Counted from the first letter of the stretch, positions 41,633-50,400 are shown. The stretch: DNA of 51,189 nucleotides from Pseudonocardia humida (GCF_023898865.1 NZ_JAGSOV010000056.1:1-51189); one strand, 5' to 3'. Translations and numbers: made by a program. Notes: generated by a model from the letters alone, not told the origin.

Positions 41633-42853
41633 ATGACCGTCGTCGAGGAGAAGGGCTCCGGCGAGTACCGCAGCCGGGTGCGGGAGTGGTTGGCCGCGAA
41701 CGTGCCGCCCCCGACCGCGGGCCTGCCGCCCGCGGACTACCTGCGGGTGGCCAAGGAGTACCAGGCGGCGCTGTTCGCGGCCGGGTTCGCCGGCATCACC
41801 TGGCCGAAGGAGGTGGGCGGGCAGGGTCTCGGGCCGGCCGAGCAGCAGGTGTTCGCCGAGGAGGCCGCCGAGCTCGACCTGCCCACCTACCCGCTGCTGA
41901 TCGGCATGGGCATGTGCGGGCCCACCCTGGTCGACCTGGGCACCCCCGAGCAGAAGCAGCGCTACCTGCCCCCGCTGCTGCGCGGCGACGAGGTGTGGTG
42001 CCAGCTGTTCTCCGAGCCGGGCGCCGGCTCCGACGTCGCCAGCCTGCAGACCAGGGCCGAGCGCACCGACGACGGTTGGGTGCTCAACGGCCAGAAGGTC
42101 TGGACGACCAACGCCCAGTGGGCCGACTACGGCGCGGTGCTCGCCCGCACCGACCCTGACCAGGTGAAGCACGCCGGCATCACGATGTTCATCCTCGACA
42201 TGCACGCGCCGGGCGTGACGGTGCGCCCGCTGCGCGACATGTCGGGCAAGTCTCCGTTCAACGAGGTCTACCTCGACGACGTGCACCTGCCGGCCGACGC
42301 GGTGATCGGCGAGGTGGGCCGGGGCTGGCAGGCCGCGGTGACCATGCTCGGCCACGAGCGCGTGTCGATCGGGGCGTCGCGCCCCTCGCGCAGCAGCGCG
42401 CTGGGCTTCGAGGCCGTGCTCGCGCTCGCCCGCCGCGAGGGCGCCACCGCCGACCCCGCCCAGCGCGAGCGGCTCGCCGAGCTCTACGCCCACGAGCGCG
42501 CCCTGGAGCTGCTCAACGCCCGCATGCGCCAGGAGACCCAGGCCGGGCACCCGCCCGGCGCCCGCGGCTCGGTGGCCAAGCTGGCCGCGGCGGTGCAGCT
42601 GCGCCGGGCCATCGCCGTGGCCGGCGAGCTGGCCGGGGCCGACGTCGTGGCATGGGACCCCGAGGACGGCCACGGAGCCGATCTCGCGCGGGGCATCAAC
42701 TCCGCCCCGGCGTCCAGCATCGCCGGGGGCACCAACGAGGTGCAGCACAACATCATCGGCGAGCGGATCCTCGGGCTGCCCAAGGAGCCGCAGGTCGACC
42801 GGGACGTCCCGTTCCGGCAGCTGAGGGTCGGCACGCAGGGGGGCGCGCGATGA
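41633..42853 (+). CDS. Acyl-CoA dehydrogenase, catalytic-type subunit of a heteromeric pair
   Basis: This 406-residue FAD enzyme introduces an alpha-beta double bond into an acyl-CoA. Typical elements are WPKEVGGQGLGPAEQQVF, FSEPGAGSDVASLQT and the C-terminal GGTNEVQHNIIGERILGLP. The classical YEGT Glu is Gly here, but Glu242 in LGHERVSIG lies where isovaleryl- and long-chain-type enzymes, and steroid-type heteromeric enzymes, carry the base. ATG 41633 follows GGAGG. The stop overlaps the start of the second dehydrogenase, which points to an alpha2-beta2 enzyme like FadE/ChsE pairs that act on bulky substrates. Confidence 0.88.
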   Translation: MTVVEEKGSGEYRSRVREWLAANVPPPTAGLPPADYLRVAKEYQAALFAAGFAGITWPKEVGGQGLGPAEQQVFAEEAAELDLPTYPLLIGMGMCGPTLVDLGTPEQKQRYLPPLLRGDEVWCQLFSEPGAGSDVASLQTRAERTDDGWVLNGQKVWTTNAQWADYGAVLARTDPDQVKHAGITMFILDMHAPGVTVRPLRDMSGKSPFNEVYLDDVHLPADAVIGEVGRGWQAAVTMLGHERVSIGASRPSRSSALGFEAVLALARREGATADPAQRERLAELYAHERALELLNARMRQETQAGHPPGARGSVAKLAAAVQLRRAIAVAGELAGADVVAWDPEDGHGADLARGINSAPASSIAGGTNEVQHNIIGERILGLPKEPQVDRDVPFRQLRVGTQGGAR

Positions 42854-43959
42854 GGCTGGTGCTCGAGGCCGAGCAGGAGGACCTGCGGGCCGCGGTCCGC
42901 AGGCTGCTGGCCGACCGCTCGTCCCCGGCGGCCGTGCGCGAGGTGATGGCCTCCGAGCGCGGCGACGACCCGGGGCTGTGGAAGTCGCTGGCCGACCTCG
43001 GCCTGCTCGGGCTCGTGGTGCCCGAGGACCTGGGCGGCGCGGGTGGCGGGCACGTCGAGCGCTCGGTGGTGCTCGAGGAGCTGGGCCGGGCGCTCACCCC
43101 GACCCCGTTCCTGGCCTCGGCCGTGCTGGCCACCGACGCCCTGCTGGCTGTCGACGACGCCGCCGCGCGGGCCGAGCTGCTGCCCGCGCTGGCCGGTGGC
43201 GAGCGGGTGGCGACGGTGGCCGTGGCCGAGGGCGGCGCCGCGTGGGACCGGTCGGGCGGCGCCACCACGGCGACCGAGCGCGACGGCGGTTGGCGGCTCG
43301 ACGGCACCAAGGCCCCCGTGCCGGCCGGTGCGGTCGCCGACGTCGTCCTGGTCTACGCGAGCACATCCGACGGTCCCGGATGGTTCGCCGTCGACGCCGG
43401 GGCCGACGGGTTCACCCGCACCGCGCTGACCACCCTCGACCCCACCCGCCCGATGGCCCGGCTGACCTTCGCCGGCACCCCGGCCCGGCGGTTGGCCGCG
43501 AGCGACCCGGCGGCCGCGCTCGACCTGGTCGCCGACCTCGCCGCCGTCGCGCTGGCCGCCGAGCAGGTCGGCGTCATGGCGCGGGCGCTGGAGCTGACCG
43601 TCGACTACGCGAAGGTGCGGGTGCAGTTCGGCCGGCCGATCGGCTCCTACCAGGCCGTCAAGCACGGGCTGGCCGACGTCTACTCGGCGTGGGAGCACTC
43701 GGTCTCGGTGCTGCGCTACGCCGCGTGGACCGCCGACCACGACCGCGCCGAGCTGCCGCTGGCCGCGGCGCTGGCCCAGACCTACGTCGGACCGGCCTGC
43801 TTCGATGCGGCCGTCGCCATGGTCCAGTACCACGGCGGCATCGGCTACACCTGGGAGCACGACGCGCACCTGTTCTACAAGCGGGCCAAGAGCGCGCAGC
43901 TGCTGCTCGGCCCGCCGTCGTCGCACCGGGCCCGGCTCGCCGACCGACTGGGGGTCTGA
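42850..43959 (+). CDS. Acyl-CoA dehydrogenase, partner subunit
   Basis: This 369-residue acyl-CoA dehydrogenase paralogue is translated from an ATG that overlaps the upstream stop (ATGA). It keeps the C-terminal QFGRPIGSYQAVKHGLADV and MVQYHGGIGYTWEHDAHLFYKR segments, but its central part is shortened and lacks a catalytic Glu in the usual places. This fits the non-catalytic, flavin-binding partner of a heterotetramer. Such pairs in actinobacteria degrade steroid side chains or other ring-bearing acyl-CoAs. No KstR-like operator was recognised, so the substrate stays open. Confidence 0.88.
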   Translation: MRLVLEAEQEDLRAAVRRLLADRSSPAAVREVMASERGDDPGLWKSLADLGLLGLVVPEDLGGAGGGHVERSVVLEELGRALTPTPFLASAVLATDALLAVDDAAARAELLPALAGGERVATVAVAEGGAAWDRSGGATTATERDGGWRLDGTKAPVPAGAVADVVLVYASTSDGPGWFAVDAGADGFTRTALTTLDPTRPMARLTFAGTPARRLAASDPAAALDLVADLAAVALAAEQVGVMARALELTVDYAKVRVQFGRPIGSYQAVKHGLADVYSAWEHSVSVLRYAAWTADHDRAELPLAAALAQTYVGPACFDAAVAMVQYHGGIGYTWEHDAHLFYKRAKSAQLLLGPPSSHRARLADRLGV

Positions 43960-44075
43960 CCGGCCCACCGGCGTTCGTCCGTCCCGCCACCCCTCTCGCG
44001 CCGCCGCGGGAGGGGTGGCAGTCTCGGCGTCCGTGCCGGCAGTCAGCCCCCTGCCCGAGCACCGCTGGAGGTCCC

Positions 44076-45083
44076 GTGGAGTCCGCCATCCCCCCGCAGC
44101 TGAGCGTGCCGCGCGTCCGGCACCCGCGGGTGCCCGACGACTACGAACCGAGGTTCCCCTCGTTCGTGGCTCGACACCGCACCTCGGTCAGACGGCTGGT
44201 CATGGCGTACCTGGGCACCCAGGAGGGCCGCTCGCCCGCCTGGCTCGACGCGGCGATGAACGCCCCGGACGGCCCGCGCCACCACGACCGCGCCGTGCCC
44301 GCATGGCCCGAGCCGGGCGGCCCGCGCGACGTCGTGGCCGTCGGCTACTGGGACGACACCGCGGCCTTCGACCGCTGGTTCACCCGCCACCGCGAGGCCT
44401 GGCTGTCCGGGGGAGCGGGCGACGGGCGCTGGGTCGAGGTGGTCCGCCCGGCGATCGAGCGCTACGAGACGATCTTCGGCAGGCGCAGCCGGCCGGAGGG
44501 GGTGGCCGTGCTGGCCGCCGGGTTCAGCGGGCCGGTGCGCGAGCACGGCTACTGGGGCGGCATGCGCGACCGGATGCCCGCCTCGCAGGTCGACCCGTTG
44601 CACGACCCCGGGCCCGTGGACGTCGAGCGGCGCGGCGACCGGGTCCGCGTCCGCCCGCGGGGCAGCGTCTGCCTGATCCGCTCCGGGCAGGACTGGACCG
44701 ACAGCGGCGGCCAGGAGCGCCGGGCCTACCTGGGGGAGATCGAGCCCGCGCTGCGCGAGGGCATGGAGTTCCTGCGCGACCGCGGCCGCGGCGTCGGCTG
44801 CCTGGCCAACCGCTACCTGCGGGTGGTCGACGCGGCCGGGCGACCGACCGACCGCAGCTACGGCGTGGGCTGGTGGCGCAGCCTGGCCGACCTGGAGCGC
44901 TGGTCGGAGTCCCACCCGACGCACCTGGCGATCTTCAGCGCGTTCGGCAGGCTGGCCGCGGCCCGCCGCGACGGGCTGGAGCTGCGGCTCTACCACGAGG
45001 TGGCCGTGGCCAACCCGGACGAGCAGTGGTTCGAGTACGTCGACTGCCACCCGCGCACCGGCCTGCTGGCTGTGGCGGACTGA
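44076..45083 (+). CDS. Heme-dependent aldoxime dehydratase family protein
   Basis: This 335-residue protein resembles phenylacetaldoxime dehydratases (Oxd), which convert aldoximes to nitriles using ferrous heme. Conserved positions appear in order: GYWGGMRDRM with Arg164, LIRSGQDW (202-207 with the substrate-binding Ser), SHPTHLAIFSAF with His280/His283 as heme-ligand candidates, and LYHEVAV with catalytic-type His307. GTG 44076 sits behind a perfect GGAGG. Oxd genes usually sit beside a nitrile hydratase, amidase or nitrilase; none is found here. The next gene starts 19 bases later and encodes a zinc-ribbon protein. Confidence 0.87.
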   Translation: MESAIPPQLSVPRVRHPRVPDDYEPRFPSFVARHRTSVRRLVMAYLGTQEGRSPAWLDAAMNAPDGPRHHDRAVPAWPEPGGPRDVVAVGYWDDTAAFDRWFTRHREAWLSGGAGDGRWVEVVRPAIERYETIFGRRSRPEGVAVLAAGFSGPVREHGYWGGMRDRMPASQVDPLHDPGPVDVERRGDRVRVRPRGSVCLIRSGQDWTDSGGQERRAYLGEIEPALREGMEFLRDRGRGVGCLANRYLRVVDAAGRPTDRSYGVGWWRSLADLERWSESHPTHLAIFSAFGRLAAARRDGLELRLYHEVAVANPDEQWFEYVDCHPRTGLLAVAD

Positions 45084-45102
45084 ACCGGTCGGCGGCATCG
45101 GC

Positions 45103-45720
45103 ATGCACTTCTACGCGCTGGCGGTCATCCCGCGCGACGGCGACGTCGACCGGCTGGTGGCCGAGGCCCTCGCGCCCTACGACGTCCGCCGCGAGGTCGA
45201 GCTGCACACCGGCGCGGACGGCGAGGCGCACTGGTACAACCCGGACGGGCTGTGGGACTGGTTCCAGATCGGCGGGCGCTGGACCGGCGTGCTGTCGGGC
45301 TACCGGCCCGAGGACGACCCGGAGCTCATGCGCACCTGCCGCTGGTGCGCGGGCACCGGCCACCGCGACGACGACGTCGGGCGCGAGCGGCGGGCGGCCG
45401 ACCCCGCGTTCACCTGCAACGGCTGCGACGGCCGCGGCGAGATGCCCGCCTGGCCCACCGAGTGGCCCCGCCACCACGGCGACGTGCTGGACGCGCTCGA
45501 CGTGCTGGTGCGCATCGCCGACGTGCCGGACGCGGCCGTCCCGTTCGCGGTCATGGTGCACGGCGCCGAGCGGGCGGTGCTGATGGAGCGCTTCGACGGC
45601 ACCCGCATCCGCACCGAGCGGGACGCGGCGGGGATGCGCCGCGCGCTGGCCGACATCCTGTCGGCGCGGATGGGCCAGGGCTGCGCCGACCGCGTGGTCG
45701 TCGTCGACTACCACGGCTAG
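45103..45720 (+). CDS. Unknown protein with a DnaJ-like zinc ribbon
   Basis: This 205-residue protein has two CxxCxGxG units (Cys79/Cys82 and Cys105/Cys108) that together would bind one zinc ion as in DnaJ-type ribbons. It also has a conserved-looking WYNPDGLWDWFQIGGRWTG segment upstream. Proteins with the WDWFQIGGRW pattern occur in actinobacteria and their phages without known function. It is probably co-transcribed with the aldoxime dehydratase (19-bp gap). It converges on the flavoprotein gene with 21 bases between stops. Confidence 0.7.
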   Translation: MHFYALAVIPRDGDVDRLVAEALAPYDVRREVELHTGADGEAHWYNPDGLWDWFQIGGRWTGVLSGYRPEDDPELMRTCRWCAGTGHRDDDVGRERRAADPAFTCNGCDGRGEMPAWPTEWPRHHGDVLDALDVLVRIADVPDAAVPFAVMVHGAERAVLMERFDGTRIRTERDAAGMRRALADILSARMGQGCADRVVVVDYHG

Positions 45721-45741
45721 TGGCCCGCCCTGATCACGCGG

Positions 45742-47325
45742 TCAGCCCGCCAGGTCGGTGCCGGCCACCCACCCCCAGGTGAGGGCGGAGCCGATGGTGG
45801 CGCCGGGGGAGACCGTGCCCGGGCCGATGACCGCGGCCATGGCGTTGCCCGCGGCGTAGAGCCCGGGCACCGGTTGGTCGTCCCAGTCGAGTACACGCGC
45901 CGCGGCGTCGGTGCGCGGGCCGCCCTTGGTCCCGACCAGCCCGGCGTGCACGAGCACGGCGTGGAACGGGCCGCGGTCGAGCGGGCCGAGGTTGGGGTGC
46001 GGCGCGGTCGGGTCGCCGCCGAGGCGGTCGTAGGGGGTGGTGCCGCGGCCGAACTCGGGGTCGACGCCGGCGGCCGCGGCCGCGTTGAACCGGGCGACGG
46101 TCGCGACCAGGCCGTCGGGGTCGATGCCGGCCAGCTCGGCGAGCTCGGCCAGGGTGTCGGCGGTGCGCACCCAGGGCGGCAGCGGCGCGCCCGGAGCGGC
46201 GCCGGCCAGCGGGTAGCGCTCGCGGTAGCCCGCGTCCACGACCGCCCAGGCGGGCAGGTTGCGCGGGGCGCCGGTGGCCGGGTCGGTCCCGGTGAGGGCG
46301 AGCGCGCAGTTGTGGCTGGACTCGTCGACGAACCGGCGCCCGTCGCGGTTGACCCAGATCGCCCGGGGCAGCATCCGCTCGGCGATCACCAGCTGCGGGC
46401 GCGGGACGTCGCTGCCGGGCCAGTGCGCGTAGGGGTCGGCGAGCACGGGCCACGACCAGCTCTCGCCCAGGTGCGCCGGGGCCGCCCCGGCGGACGCGGC
46501 GAGGCGCAGCGCGTCGCCGTGGTTGACCGGCGGGGACACCGGGTGGGTGAGCGCGGCGCCGAGCAGATCGGGGCGCAGCCGCGGGTCGTGCTCGAAGCCG
46601 CCGCAGGCCAGGACCACGCCCCGGGTCGCCCGGACGTCGCCCTCGGCGGTGCGCACCCCGCCCACGCCGCCGTCCGGGCGGGGGAGCAGACCGGTGACGC
46701 GTCGGCCGCGGTGCAGCGAGGCGCCGGCCGCGCGGCAGCCGTGCAGCAGCCCGACGACGAGCCCCGCGCCCAGCGCCACCTGCCCGGCGGCCGCCCGCTC
46801 GGCCAGCAGGTCGACGGGCAGCTCGCCGCCGATCATCAGCCCGAGGCGCTCGACCTCGGCGTTAGTCAGCAGCGGCGGGTACGGCGGCGGCCACCCGATC
46901 TCCGCCCAGCTGCCCAGCTCACCGGTGGCGACCGGGGCGACGTCGATGTTCCGCCCGCCGCGCCCGTCGGCGAAGGAGTCGGCCGCGTCCATCACCTGCC
47001 AGCGGACGGGGGAGTGCCGCTCGACGAACGCCGCCATCCGCGGCGCGGCGAAGACGAACGCGCGCAGCACCTCGGGGTCGCGGCCGCTGGTGTGGGCCAG
47101 CAGGTAGGCCAGCACGTCCTCGGGGTCCTCGGCGGGACCGCGGTGGTGGCCGGGCACCCAGGCCTGCCCACCGGACACCCCGGTGGTGCCGCCCCAGCGG
47201 TCCTGGGCCTCCAGCAGCACCACCCGCAGACCGCCGACCGCGGCCGCCAGGGCCGCGCTGAGGCCGGCCGCGCCCGAGCCCACCACCACCACGTCGGTCT
47301 CGGCGGGAACGTTCCTCTCGTCCAT
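45742..47325 (-). CDS. FAD-binding dehydrogenase, KstD/fumarate-reductase superfamily
   Basis: This 527-residue flavoprotein has an N-terminal FAD fold (VVVVGSGAAGLSAA, Gly16/18/21) and the GGTTGVSGGQAWVPG segment shared with 3-ketosteroid dehydrogenases. The C-terminal GLYAAGNAMAAVIG and SPGATIGSALTWGW are also shared. In KstD enzymes a catalytic Tyr lies just before the PGAT motif; here that place reads GTVSPGAT, so a true steroid 1-dehydrogenase is unlikely. ATG 47325 is the chosen start. Its neighbourhood includes paired acyl-CoA dehydrogenases, but they are on the other strand. Substrate unknown. Confidence 0.87.
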   Translation of the reverse strand: MDERNVPAETDVVVVGSGAAGLSAALAAAVGGLRVVLLEAQDRWGGTTGVSGGQAWVPGHHRGPAEDPEDVLAYLLAHTSGRDPEVLRAFVFAAPRMAAFVERHSPVRWQVMDAADSFADGRGGRNIDVAPVATGELGSWAEIGWPPPYPPLLTNAEVERLGLMIGGELPVDLLAERAAAGQVALGAGLVVGLLHGCRAAGASLHRGRRVTGLLPRPDGGVGGVRTAEGDVRATRGVVLACGGFEHDPRLRPDLLGAALTHPVSPPVNHGDALRLAASAGAAPAHLGESWSWPVLADPYAHWPGSDVPRPQLVIAERMLPRAIWVNRDGRRFVDESSHNCALALTGTDPATGAPRNLPAWAVVDAGYRERYPLAGAAPGAPLPPWVRTADTLAELAELAGIDPDGLVATVARFNAAAAAGVDPEFGRGTTPYDRLGGDPTAPHPNLGPLDRGPFHAVLVHAGLVGTKGGPRTDAAARVLDWDDQPVPGLYAAGNAMAAVIGPGTVSPGATIGSALTWGWVAGTDLAG

Positions 47326-47384
47326 CCGATCATCCTGCCGGGCGGGCGGGACGGGGTCGTGGAGGTTTCGGAACGGGCGCTGCG

Positions 47385-47639
47385 TCAGGCCGGTGAGTCG
47401 ATGCGCTCGCGGCACTCGACGCAGCCGGCGCGGCAGCCCGTGCACAGCCCGGTGGTGGGGGTCGGGGGCGCGGCCGCCACCGGGTGGTTCCGCGACAGGC
47501 TCCAGCCGAACGCGGCGAGCACGAACGCCACGCTCAACGGGATCGCCACCTGCGACTGCTCGACCAGCGCCCAGGCCGAGAGCACGCCGGCGATGGTGGT
47601 GAGCAGGGCGAGCCCGCGGGGGGTGAGCAGGAACGGCAC
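47385..47639 (-). CDS. Small two-helix membrane protein with Cys-rich tail
   Basis: This 84-residue product from GTG 47639 has two hydrophobic helices (LALLTTIAGVLSAWALV and IPLSVAFVLAAFGWSL). A short C-terminal tail holds CTGCRAGCVEC, four cysteines that could bind a metal or iron-sulfur cluster. No family recognised. The ribosome site is weak (GGAAG). It may be co-transcribed with the flavoprotein gene 59 bases downstream. Confidence 0.6.
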   Translation of the reverse strand: MPFLLTPRGLALLTTIAGVLSAWALVEQSQVAIPLSVAFVLAAFGWSLSRNHPVAAAPPTPTTGLCTGCRAGCVECRERIDSPA

Positions 47640-47794
47640 CCGTTGATTCTTCCGGGTGGTCGTTACCGTGTCGTGACGACAACGTAATCCGATCGGGTGT
47701 ACTACTGCACCGGAAGTGGTGCTCGACTGCGCTCTGTCAACCAGCGGTGGACTGAACGTGTGATCGCGCCTACGGCGCGTCCACGATCGACAAC

Positions 47795-47849
47795 GCAACG
47801 TTTCTCTTGTTCGTTGCAACACTCAGTGCATATGGTGCACGACATGAGT
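47795..47849. promoter_or_regulatory. Inverted repeats at the start of the QsdR-type gene
   Basis: GCAACG (47795-47800) pairs with CGTTGC (47812-47817). GTGCA-TATGG-TGCAC (47826-47840) is a perfect inverted repeat nested within ACTCA and TGAGT arms (47821-47849). The second element covers the likely start region, so either could be the regulator's own operator. Confidence 0.45.
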
Positions 47850-48434
47850 GGGACCGCTCACACCGATGCGGACGCCCGCCCGTGCGCCGCCACCGCCCTC
47901 CGCCTCGCCCGGCGCACCTTCATGGCCGGCGAGCGCATCGACGCGCAGAGCCTCGCCGCGACCCTCGGCGTCGACCGCACCACGCTCTTCCGCTGGGTCG
48001 GCAACCGCGACCAGCTGCTCGTCTCGGTGCTGACCTCGCTGGCCGACCCCACCCTGCGCGACGCCGCGGCGGCCGCGGGCGGCACCGGCCCGGAGCGGAT
48101 CGGCCGGATCGTGCGGCTGTTCTCGCAGGCGCTCATCGACGCCCCGTACTACCGGGCGTTCCTGCGCCGGGACACCGAACGCGCCCTGCGGCTGATCACG
48201 ACGAAGGCCAGCCCGCTGCAGCAGCACGTGGTCGCCTCCTTCGAGCGGCTGCTGGAGCAGGAGCGCGACCGCGGCCACCTCGACCCGGCGCTGGACCTGC
48301 ACGACCTGGCCTACCTGGTGGTGCGGATCGCCGAGTCGTTCATCTACGCCGACCTCATCACCGGCGACCAGCCCGACGCGGCGAAGGCCGAGCTGGCCAT
48401 CGCCGCGCTGCTGCGCGGATCCGAACGCGCCTGA
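47844..48434 (+). CDS. TetR family regulator, QsdR type
   Basis: This 196-residue regulator has helix-turn-helix IDAQSLAATLGVDRTTLFRW and a C-terminal domain like QsdR, the repressor of a quorum-signal lactonase in Rhodococcus. I chose ATG 47844 because family members start with a similar short tail; ATG 47832 would add four residues. No ribosome site is seen for either. The serine hydrolase gene begins 38 bases after the stop, so it probably controls that gene. It is divergent from the small membrane protein gene. Confidence 0.85.
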   Translation: MSGTAHTDADARPCAATALRLARRTFMAGERIDAQSLAATLGVDRTTLFRWVGNRDQLLVSVLTSLADPTLRDAAAAAGGTGPERIGRIVRLFSQALIDAPYYRAFLRRDTERALRLITTKASPLQQHVVASFERLLEQERDRGHLDPALDLHDLAYLVVRIAESFIYADLITGDQPDAAKAELAIAALLRGSERA

Positions 48435-48472
48435 TGTCCCGACCGCGCACCACCCGACGAGGAGGACCGATC

Positions 48473-49612
48473 ATGGCCGAGCTGCAGGGCACCTGCGACG
48501 ACCGCTTCCGCGCAGTGCGCGCGGTGCTGCAGGACAACATCGACTCCGGTGAGGAGCTGGGCGCCTCGCTGGTGCTGGACATCGACGGCGAGGTCGTGGT
48601 CGACCTGTGGGGCGGCTACCGCGACCCCGCGCGCACCGTCGCCTGGGACGAGCACACGATCACCAACGTCTGGTCCTCGACCAAGGCCGTCACCAGCCTG
48701 GCCGCGCTGATGCTGGTCGACCGCGGGCAGCTGGACGTGCACGCGCCCGTCGCCCGGTACTGGCCGGAGTTCGCGGCCGCGGGCAAGGAGGGCGTCCTGG
48801 TGCGGCACCTGCTGTCGCACACCTCCGGGGTCTCGGGCATGGAGGCTCCCGCCGCGGTCGAGGACCTCTACGACTGGGACAAGTCGACCGCCCGCTACGC
48901 CGCGCAGGCGCCGTGGTGGGAGCCGGGCACCGCGTCGGGCTACCACGCCGCCAACTTCGGCCACCTGATCGGCGAGGTCGTCCGGCGGGTGTCCGGGAAG
49001 TCGCTGAGGCGGTTCGTCGCCGAGGAGATCGCCGGTCCGCTGGGCGCGGACTTCCAGATCGGCGCGGTCGAGGCCGACTGGGGCCGCGTCGCCGAGGTCG
49101 TCCCGCCGCCGCCGGCCCCGTTCGACCTGGAGGCCGCGGGCAAGGACAGCCCGGTCTACAAGACCTTCACCGGCCCGGCGGTGACCGCCGAGTACGCCAA
49201 CACCCCGGCGTGGCGCCAGGCCGACATGGGCGGGCTCAACGGCCACGGCAACGCCCGCTCGGTGGCCCGGGTGCTGTCCGCGCTCGCCCTCGGCGGCGAG
49301 GTCGACGGCGTGCGGCTGCTCGGCCCCGACACCATCGACCTGATCTTCGACGAGCAGGCCCACGGCGTCGACCTGGTGCTCGGCATCCCGCTGCGCTGGG
49401 GCATCGGCTACGGACTGCCGCAGGCCGACACCCTGCCCTGGATCCCCGACGGCCGGATCTGCTTCTGGGGCGGCTGGGGCGGCTCGATGATCATCATGGA
49501 CCTGGACCGGCGCGTGACGATCTCCTACATGATGAACGGCATGGGCCCGGGGATCATCGGCTCGACCCGCAGCGCGGCCTACACCGCGGCGATCTACCAG
49601 GCGCTCGGGTAG
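48473..49612 (+). CDS. Serine hydrolase of the class C beta-lactamase/EstB family
   Basis: This 379-residue protein has the SxxK nucleophile motif SSTK (Ser68, Lys71), a Tyr-containing GYHAANFGHLIG (Tyr157) and a late WGGWGGSM segment in the place of the KTG box. This pattern is typical of family VIII carboxylesterases rather than true beta-lactamases. No signal peptide is seen, so it should be cytoplasmic. ATG 48473 follows GAGGAGG. It sits behind a QsdR-type regulator, suggesting control by a small ester or lactone ligand. A 21-bp hairpin ends the transcript. Confidence 0.9.
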   Translation: MAELQGTCDDRFRAVRAVLQDNIDSGEELGASLVLDIDGEVVVDLWGGYRDPARTVAWDEHTITNVWSSTKAVTSLAALMLVDRGQLDVHAPVARYWPEFAAAGKEGVLVRHLLSHTSGVSGMEAPAAVEDLYDWDKSTARYAAQAPWWEPGTASGYHAANFGHLIGEVVRRVSGKSLRRFVAEEIAGPLGADFQIGAVEADWGRVAEVVPPPPAPFDLEAAGKDSPVYKTFTGPAVTAEYANTPAWRQADMGGLNGHGNARSVARVLSALALGGEVDGVRLLGPDTIDLIFDEQAHGVDLVLGIPLRWGIGYGLPQADTLPWIPDGRICFWGGWGGSMIIMDLDRRVTISYMMNGMGPGIIGSTRSAAYTAAIYQALG

Positions 49613-49615
49613 CGG

Positions 49616-49673
49616 TCGAACGGCACGTGAGCGGGGCCGAGGCACTGCTGGACCCCGCTCACGTGCCGTTCGA
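49616..49673 (+). terminator. 21-bp terminator hairpin
   Basis: TCGAACGGCACGTGAGCGGGG (49616-49636, given here as one 21-base arm; its core is CGGCACGTGAGCGGGG) is the exact reverse complement of 49653-49673, with a 16-base loop. It begins 4 bases after the serine-hydrolase stop. Confidence 0.88.
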
Positions 49674-49729
49674 GCGCGAGTTGCGCGGAACGCCCTCGCG
49701 ACGGCCCACCGTCCGGGAAGCTCGTCGGG

Positions 49730-50400
49730 GTGACGGGTGCGACGGGCTGGCCCGAGGCGTTCCGCGGCTCGGCGGCGATCGCCGCCGGCGTGGTCACCCC
49801 CGACGCCCTGGCACCCCGGACTCCTGGTGTGGCGCGATCGCCTCGACCCCGGCGAGATCGTCGAGGTGGACGGCGTCCGGACGACATCTCCCCTGCGGAC
49901 CGCGTTCGACCTCGCTCGTCGCGGCGAGTTGGAGGACCGCGTCGTGGCCGTGGACGCGCTGGCCAACGCCCACCGCTCCGCCCCGGACCCGCTGCTGAAC
50001 TTCGCCGCGTGGTACCGCGGAGCGCGCGGCAACGCCGGGGTGGCCGCGGCACTGGCGTACGCCGATGCGCGGGCGGGTTCTCCGGTGGGGACGCGGTTGC
50101 GGCTGGTCGTCGTGCGGGCCGGGTTGCCGGTCCCCGAGGTCCGGTGGGTGGTCCAGGACGAGCGGGCCCGCACCGCCGTCTGGTTGGCCTCGCCTACCCC
50201 TCGCACCGGATCGGCATCGAGTACGACGGTGCGGTGCACGCCGACCCGGCTTCGGTGCTGCGGGACATCGGACGGCACACCGCGCTGCTCGACCAGGGGT
50301 GGCGAGTCGTCCGGTACACCAAGCACCACGTCCTGCACCGCCCGGAGTTGATCGTCGAGCAGGTCGGGAGCGCGACGGTCGGACCGCAACCACGTTGCCA
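49730..50400 (+). pseudogene. Broken DUF559/AbiEi-like gene
   Basis: The reading frame starts as TGATGWPEAFRGSAAIAAG, switches frame near 49810 into PGLLVWRDRLDPGEIVEVDG and TSPLRTAFDLARRG, and switches back near 50187 into GLAYPSHRIGIEYDGAVHAD and RYTKHHVLHRPELIVEQV. The first break also lacks about 90 residues compared with intact relatives. At the second break a single missing base after 50187 removes the Asp expected in the WLDLAYP nuclease motif. It is a decayed relative of the intact gene at 38784-39707. The 3' end is approximate. Confidence 0.75.
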
